Below, one piece after another: positions 36,213-40,170 of a DNA stretch of 40,170 bases. Made by a program: the position numbers and the translations under genes. Where the stretch lies: contig JAPONY010000035.1 in the NCBI GenBank assembly GCA_026713705.1, forward strand, positions 1-40,170, written 5' to 3'. Below the pieces are notes generated by a model that did no database searches, had not been told where the DNA came from, and saw nothing but the letters and a program-made list of their open reading frames with translations. Each line of letters opens with the position of its first letter. Position 1 is the first letter of the stretch. This DNA is from Gammaproteobacteria bacterium (GTDB lineage: Bacteria > Pseudomonadota > Gammaproteobacteria > Poriferisulfidales > Poriferisulfidaceae).

Positions 36213-36850
36213 TGGCGTCTCCGACAGCTCGAGTCCTGATGCTGGCTTGCCTGCTCGGGCCAGCCTCGACTCAGGGTACGCAAACGGGCCCGGAGGCCGA
36301 ACTTGACCGATTTTTCGAGCAAACCCAGTCCTTGACCGCATTCTTTCAGCAGGAGGTGTGGTCGGCGGATGGAACCCTGTTGTCTTCCGGGCACGGCGAC
36401 ATGAGCCTGCTGCGGCCGAATTTCATGCGCTGGAACTACCGGGAACCCGAACCTCTGGTGCTGGTTTCGGATGGCGTCGACTTCTGGTCCTACGACCCCG
36501 TGCTCGAACAGGCCACGGTCACTCGGGTGGAGGAGGCCATGGATGATACGCCACTCTCGGCCCTGCTCGGCTCGCGGGTTTTGGAGGATCTGTTTGCCGT
36601 CAAGCATGCCCGGCACCAGGAGGGTATCGACTGGATCGTATTGCAGTCCCGGGCAGGTGCTGCACGACCGGTTGAACTGTTGATCGGCCTGCGTTCGGGC
36701 GTATTGGAGAGGCTGCATTTCGTGGACCAGTTCGGGCAGGAGGTTCAGGTGCGATTCGAGAAGGTGCAGGTGAACCCGCCCTTGCAGCCTGAATTCTTTT
36801 CCTATCACCCGCCTCGCGGCACGGATATTCTCGGCACGCCCACTCGATGA
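36212..36850 (+). CDS. lolA: Outer-membrane lipoprotein carrier protein LolA
   Basis: LolA carries lipoproteins across the periplasm from LolCDE to LolB. The 212-residue protein has a signal-like N-terminus (MASPTARVLMLACLLGPAST). The family core includes LTAFFQQEVWSADGTLLSSG, RPNFMRWNYREPEPLVLVSD and the C-terminal FFSYHPPRGTDIL. The start shares one base with the ftsK stop (TGATG), and the end overlaps rarA as ATGA. The ftsK-lolA-rarA order is conserved in E. coli and many relatives. Confidence 0.93.
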   Translation: MASPTARVLMLACLLGPASTQGTQTGPEAELDRFFEQTQSLTAFFQQEVWSADGTLLSSGHGDMSLLRPNFMRWNYREPEPLVLVSDGVDFWSYDPVLEQATVTRVEEAMDDTPLSALLGSRVLEDLFAVKHARHQEGIDWIVLQSRAGAARPVELLIGLRSGVLERLHFVDQFGQEVQVRFEKVQVNPPLQPEFFSYHPPRGTDILGTPTR

Positions 36851-38175
36851 CCGAACTGTTCGATTCGCGAAAAGAGTTCCGGCCGCTGGCGGACCGGATG
36901 CGACCGCGCAGCCTGGAAGAGTTCGTGGGGCAGCAGCACCTGCTCGCGGAGGGATTGCCTTTGCGGCAGGCGATCGAGGCCGGAAAACTCCACTCCATGG
37001 TGTTCTGGGGGCCTCCCGGCACAGGCAAGACTACGCTGGCAAAGCTGATCAGCCGGTATGCCGAGGCCCGGTTTGTCAGCCTCTCGGCCGTGCTGGCCGG
37101 AGTCAAGGAGATCCGCGAGGCGATTGCGGAAGCCCGACTGGCTCAGGATCGCGACCAGCAGGCCACCGCTCTGTTCATTGATGAAATCCACCGTCTAAAT
37201 AAGGCACAGCAGGATGTGTTCCTGCCGCATGTCGAGGATGGGACCATTTGTCTGCTCGGCGCTACGACGGAAAACCCCTCGTTCGAGCTCAACAATGCCT
37301 TGCTGTCCCGTGTCCGCGTCTATGTCCTGAAAATGCTCGAGGAAGAAGATTTGGCGCAACTGCTCGAGTGCGCAATGACGGACGAGGAACGGGGGGCTGG
37401 TGGGCGTTCGGTGGTGTTGGAGGACGAAGCGCGGGACCTGATGATCCAGGTGGCGGATGGCGATGCGCGCGTTCTGTTGAATCTGCTGGAGATTGGGCTG
37501 GATCTGGCGCCTGAGCAGGAGGGCAGCAAGGTCATTGACGCGGCGGTGATGCAGCAGGTCGCGGGGCAGGGCACCCGGAGGTTCGACAAAGGGGGAGAAT
37601 ATTTCTACGATCAGATTTCCGCCCTGCACAAGTCGGTGCGAGGCTCCGACCCGGATGCCGCCTTGTACTGGTTGTGCCGCATGCTGGACGGGGGATGCGA
37701 CCCTCGCTACATTGCCCGGCGCGTGGTGCGGATGGCGAGCGAAGATATCGGAAATGCCGCCCCGCAGGCGCTCAACTTGTGCTTGTCCGCCTGGCAGACT
37801 TACGAGCGGCTGGGATCTCCCGAAGGAGAGTTGGCCATCGCATCAGCGGTCGCCTACCTGGCCTGTTCACCTAAAAGCAACGCGGTGTATATGGCCTACA
37901 AGGCGGCGATGGCGCAGGCCAAGAAATCCGGCAGCCTGGAGGTTCCGATGCACTTGCGCAACGCCCCGACCCGGCTGATGAAGGATTTGGGATACGGAAA
38001 GGACTATCAGTATGCGCACGATCATGAGGGCGGCTATGTCGCCGACGAGATCTATCTGCCCGAGTCCCTGCAGGGCGTGTCGTTTTATTTTCCCGTTGAC
38101 CGGGGGCACGAAAAGGCAATCGGGGAGTGGCTGCAGAAAATTCGCGAAAGTGCGCGCCGGCGTTCGGCCAATTAA
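36847..38175 (+). CDS. rarA: Replication-associated recombination AAA+ ATPase RarA
   Basis: RarA (MgsA) acts at stalled replication forks and interacts with SSB. The 442-residue protein has the RPRSLEEFVGQQHLL entry segment, Walker A WGPPGTGKTT (about 56-65), Walker B LFIDEIHRLNKAQQD, sensor LLGATTENPSFELN, and the C-terminal tetramerisation part including YDQISALHKSVRGSDPDAALYW and RMASEDIGNAAPQAL. It is the last gene of the ftsK-lolA-rarA operon, followed by a strong terminator. Confidence 0.96.
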   Translation: MTELFDSRKEFRPLADRMRPRSLEEFVGQQHLLAEGLPLRQAIEAGKLHSMVFWGPPGTGKTTLAKLISRYAEARFVSLSAVLAGVKEIREAIAEARLAQDRDQQATALFIDEIHRLNKAQQDVFLPHVEDGTICLLGATTENPSFELNNALLSRVRVYVLKMLEEEDLAQLLECAMTDEERGAGGRSVVLEDEARDLMIQVADGDARVLLNLLEIGLDLAPEQEGSKVIDAAVMQQVAGQGTRRFDKGGEYFYDQISALHKSVRGSDPDAALYWLCRMLDGGCDPRYIARRVVRMASEDIGNAAPQALNLCLSAWQTYERLGSPEGELAIASAVAYLACSPKSNAVYMAYKAAMAQAKKSGSLEVPMHLRNAPTRLMKDLGYGKDYQYAHDHEGGYVADEIYLPESLQGVSFYFPVDRGHEKAIGEWLQKIRESARRRSAN

Positions 38176-38217
38176 AGCAGGTTACAACAGGTTTTGCCGG
38201 GGAAGATTGAGGAAAAA

Positions 38218-38248
38218 CAGGCGCCCCGAAGGGCGCCTGCTTGTTTGT
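38218..38248 (+). terminator. Rho-independent terminator after rarA
   Basis: A perfect 9-bp GC-rich stem (CAGGCGCCC / GGGCGCCTG) with a CGAA loop is followed by CTTGTTTGT and preceded by an A-run (GGAAAAA). It terminates the ftsK-lolA-rarA transcript. The A-run upstream would give a U-run on the other strand, so it may also work for the lipoprotein gene coming from the right. Confidence 0.88.
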
Positions 38249-38345
38249 AGCGCTAACTGACTTGATCAGTCAAACCAGTCATGCGATCTGCAGAAAGTTC
38301 TCACATTCAGAAATTTTTGTATCGCTTGCCTCTTTATCAAAACAC
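38249..38345. other. Spacer between rarA terminator and lipoprotein gene
   Basis: This short AT-rich spacer contains a small inverted repeat, ACTGA-N5-TCAGT (38256-38270). No gene is seen. Confidence 0.3.
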
Positions 38346-39623
38346 TTACTGTTTGGCACCAAAGGCTCCGACCAGGAAGTCGGTGCCATCCACTTTTTCA
38401 TAGGTCCCGGCCACTTCCTCGTGATTCGGCCCGTAAAAGGCTGCCTTCAAGTTGTGCTGGGTGCTTGTGAATCGCCCATTGGGGTCCGACACAATCTGGG
38501 AATTGATCCACGTAATGTCCTGTATTGAGCCGGTGTTGGCAGGGTCCAGGTAGAAGATGTCTGTGAACATCACTCCAATCTCTAGATTGCCACCATTCTC
38601 GCCCACCGTGACCATGGCATCCCCTTGTACAGGATCAAAGTCTCTTTCATTGTATGGATCGCCTGCCTGACGCACGGCTTGGGTTCCTGCTACACCGACC
38701 ATGACCCCGTTCCATGTCAAGGTTTGCCCGGACTGAGGCGCAGGGTTGTTGCCCGTGGTGATTCCTAGTATCCACGCGGCATTTTCCTGACTTCTGCCTG
38801 TTGCCAAATCGTAGAAGTATGCTTCGGCAAAAAAGCCGCTGTGGTCCATCCAGGCCCCGTAGGAAAGGAAATCGAACGGAGTGTTGGCCGAGGCGGTACG
38901 TCCCGTGCCCCGGGCTTGGACTATGGCAATTCCGTTGGCTGTCATAATCGGCTCGAAATCCACTTCGTCCGAGATGCTTGGTCTGATAACGACGCTACTT
39001 TCAGTCTTACGTTCGCAGGTCGCAGCATTCGTCCCGTCACAATCCTGAACATTGTTGGGGTCCCCATCACGGTCCCACGGGACCGTGCCGACAAAATACG
39101 GGCTAATACTGTTCGGGGTGGCAATGTGGTAGTCGTCAGCAGTATCGCTGATCAAAGTGCAACGACCTGGTGCGGAACAATCACTCTCTAAGGTCCACTC
39201 ACCGGGAGCTATGGCAGAGTTGCCGCCTGTAGCTACTCTCCCTTCATACTTGCCGAATATGGTGGAGAAGTTGTAGTAGAAATTGGTATCCGGGCTGGCT
39301 TTTTCGGATTCGGCTTTCAATTGCGCACGCACGGCGGAATTGTCCGGCAGTGAATCCAACGCGACATTGTTGGTATTGGAACCTGCGTTCAGTCGGAGAG
39401 CCGACTTGTCGAGGAGCCAGAGAATATTGGGGTGACGAGGTGTCACATTAGTTCCAGACATACCAGTCATGCCCCCGTCGCTGGTCATCTCTGTGTCGCT
39501 CGTCCCGACACTCCCACTGCTGCCACCCCCGCCGCCGCAAGCGGCCAGCATCAGAACGAGCGGTACTAGGGTCAGGGTGGCCGTCGTGATAGGACTCCAA
39601 GAGATTAAAGGTTTCAGTTTCAT
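38346..39623 (-). CDS. TbpB-like surface lipoprotein, possible Slam substrate
   Basis: The 425-residue precursor has a lipoprotein signal peptide with lipobox LAAC (Cys29). A glycine/serine-rich tether (GGGGGSSGSVG) and a Thr/Ser/Met-rich low-complexity stretch follow. The C-terminus carries the hallmark of transferrin-binding-protein-like beta-barrel domains: AAFYGPNHEEVAGTYEKV followed by LVGAFGAKQ. In the known families (TbpB, fHbp, HpuA-like) such lipoproteins are flipped to the cell surface by a Slam protein and bind host or metal-carrying ligands. No Slam gene is in the window. Asp/Asn-rich segments (DRDGDPNNVQDCDGTNA) may bind calcium. AAGGAG lies 6 bases before the ATG. The ligand is unknown. 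Confidence 0.75.
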   Translation of the reverse strand: MKLKPLISWSPITTATLTLVPLVLMLAACGGGGGSSGSVGTSDTEMTSDGGMTGMSGTNVTPRHPNILWLLDKSALRLNAGSNTNNVALDSLPDNSAVRAQLKAESEKASPDTNFYYNFSTIFGKYEGRVATGGNSAIAPGEWTLESDCSAPGRCTLISDTADDYHIATPNSISPYFVGTVPWDRDGDPNNVQDCDGTNAATCERKTESSVVIRPSISDEVDFEPIMTANGIAIVQARGTGRTASANTPFDFLSYGAWMDHSGFFAEAYFYDLATGRSQENAAWILGITTGNNPAPQSGQTLTWNGVMVGVAGTQAVRQAGDPYNERDFDPVQGDAMVTVGENGGNLEIGVMFTDIFYLDPANTGSIQDITWINSQIVSDPNGRFTSTQHNLKAAFYGPNHEEVAGTYEKVDGTDFLVGAFGAKQ

Positions 39624-39661
39624 GCTTGACTCCTTAATTTAGATTTATTGGTAATGTCGGT

Positions 39662-39700
39662 GTGTTGGTTAACACTTCTCAGCATCCAGAAATTCTGGAT
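39662..39700. promoter_or_regulatory. Two dyads upstream of the lipoprotein gene
   Basis: GTGTT-N4-AACAC (39662-39675) and the perfect 17-base palindrome ATCCAGAA-A-TTCTGGAT (39684-39700) lie 39 to 77 bases upstream of the lipoprotein ATG, where a promoter is expected. They look like operator sites. They do not resemble a Fur box. Confidence 0.45.
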
Positions 39701-39897
39701 TTTTGTAAGGACGGAAATTTTGGAAGCAACCCTGAAAGGTTTTTCCATTTGCAGTGCTACACGCACATCAGGCGCATGCGTACCAAGAGAGTTCTGTATA
39801 AACTCTCGGCTGGTTATGTCAGGGTGGGCAACGTGGTTTTCAGCTACCGCGTCAAACTTGTCGACATTAGTGCTGGCGACAAGAAAATCAATTTCAA

Positions 39898-39910
39898 GGG
39901 GGGGGGGGGG
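39898..39910. repeat. G13 homopolymer tract
   Basis: Thirteen consecutive G residues on the plus strand lie 275 bases upstream of the lipoprotein ATG (C13 in its direction). Such tracts slip during replication and often cause phase variation. Whether this one alters expression is not shown by the sequence. Confidence 0.8.
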
Positions 39911-40065
39911 CAATGGCATTCAGATAGGAAGATGCCACTTCCCGATCCGAATGTGCTGGCATAAATCCTTTGTGATTCATCAGGTTATCGTCCGACCTGG
40001 CCACAGGCGCGAGGAGGGGTTGACTCCCAAGGACTTCCGTGCCACCATAGTGATGTCGAATTATA

Positions 40066-40075
40066 CCCCGCGGGG
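40066..40075. repeat. Perfect palindrome next to the transposase start codon
   Basis: CCCCGCGGGG lies 5 bases before the ATG at 40081, exactly where a ribosome site should be. It could form a dimer-type site or mask initiation, which is common in insertion sequences. Confidence 0.35.
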
Positions 40076-40080
40076 CCGCC

Positions 40081-40170
40081 ATGGATGAACGCATCCGAAA
40101 ACTGAAAACCACCACCTTCCTCGGGCAGCGCCTGACCCGGCGGCAGATCGCCGACATCCAGAGCCTCGTC
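40081..40170 (+). mobile_element. 5' end of a probable DUF4338/IS4-type transposase gene, cut by window edge
   Basis: Thirty codons are visible, starting MDERIRKLKTTTFLGQRLTR and ending RQIADIQSLV. The segment FLGQRLTRRQIADIQ resembles the N-terminus of transposases that carry a DUF4338 domain ahead of an IS4-like catalytic domain. The catalytic part lies beyond the window, so neither integrity nor IS family can be checked. Another DUF4338 protein, such as a DruA-like protein, is possible. Confidence 0.5.

Larger units (their letters stand above)
39701..40080. other. Intergenic region between the lipoprotein gene and the transposase start
   Basis: The region holds the G13 tract and no gene that I can support. 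A minus-strand frame at 39919-39620 starts 9 bases before the C-run and passes through it, but it shows no recognisable domain and runs into the lipoprotein start. A TTGACT (40020-40025) followed loosely by CATAGT (40046-40051) is a weak plus-strand promoter candidate for the transposase. Confidence 0.35.

Noticed and set aside
39620-39919. 99-codon minus-strand frame running through the C13 tract
   Set aside because: Not recognisable, overlaps the lipoprotein start and depends on the homopolymer; noted only in connection with possible phase variation.

Overview
The window is a GC-rich stretch of a bacterial chromosome. Its gene content and gene order point to the Gammaproteobacteria: a YhdP/RNase E pair, a mrdA-rodA-mltB-rlpA-dacA-lipB-lipA cluster, ftsK-lolA-rarA, and a tRNA Gly-Cys-Leu operon ordered like E. 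coli glyW-cysT-leuZ. I cannot name the genus from sequence alone. Genes are tightly packed, with many ATGA or TAATG stop/start overlaps.

Layout. (1) 1-9135: yhdP (envelope lipid transport) converges on rne. A 575-base gap follows, then a three-gene unit on the plus strand: a YkgJ-type Cys-cluster protein, a YfcE-type phosphodiesterase and cyclopropane fatty acid synthase. (2) 9211-9312: a 33-residue membrane peptide gene, too short for most gene callers, with its own -10 box, Shine-Dalgarno site and downstream stem-loop. (3) 9424-19090, minus strand: a long cell-elongation and lipoylation cluster, transcribed degQ/mucD, mrdA, rodA, mltB, rlpA, dacA, dat, lipB, lipA. (4) 19195-22376, minus strand: tRNA-Ser, a DUF1820 gene and an aceA-icd operon that places the two isocitrate-consuming enzymes on one transcript. 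(5) 22593-25646: a solitary type IIG-like restriction-modification gene, less GC-rich than its surroundings and probably acquired. (6) 25710-26279: a tRNA operon (Gly-GCC, Cys-GCA, Leu-UAA). The Leu gene is split between anticodon bases 34 and 35 by a 217-nt group I intron.

(7) 26365-32879, plus strand: a MotA/ExbB-like and MotB/ExbD-like proton-channel pair, followed by a GldA-GldF-GldG-DUF4340 ABC transporter operon. Together they could couple proton motive force and ATP to an envelope process. (8) 32881-38175: trxB (minus), diverging from ftsK-lolA-rarA, which ends in a strong intrinsic terminator. (9) 38346-40170: an accessory end holding a TbpB-like surface lipoprotein with dyads upstream, a G13 homopolymer tract, and the first 30 codons of a probable DUF4338/IS4-type transposase running off the window.

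The most notable items are the tRNA-Leu(UAA) group I intron at the cyanobacterial/plastid insertion site, the proton-motor plus Gld-type ABC neighbourhood, the lone type IIG enzyme beside the tRNA operon, and the lipoprotein region with its homopolymer tract. No CRISPR array, prophage or integrase was seen.
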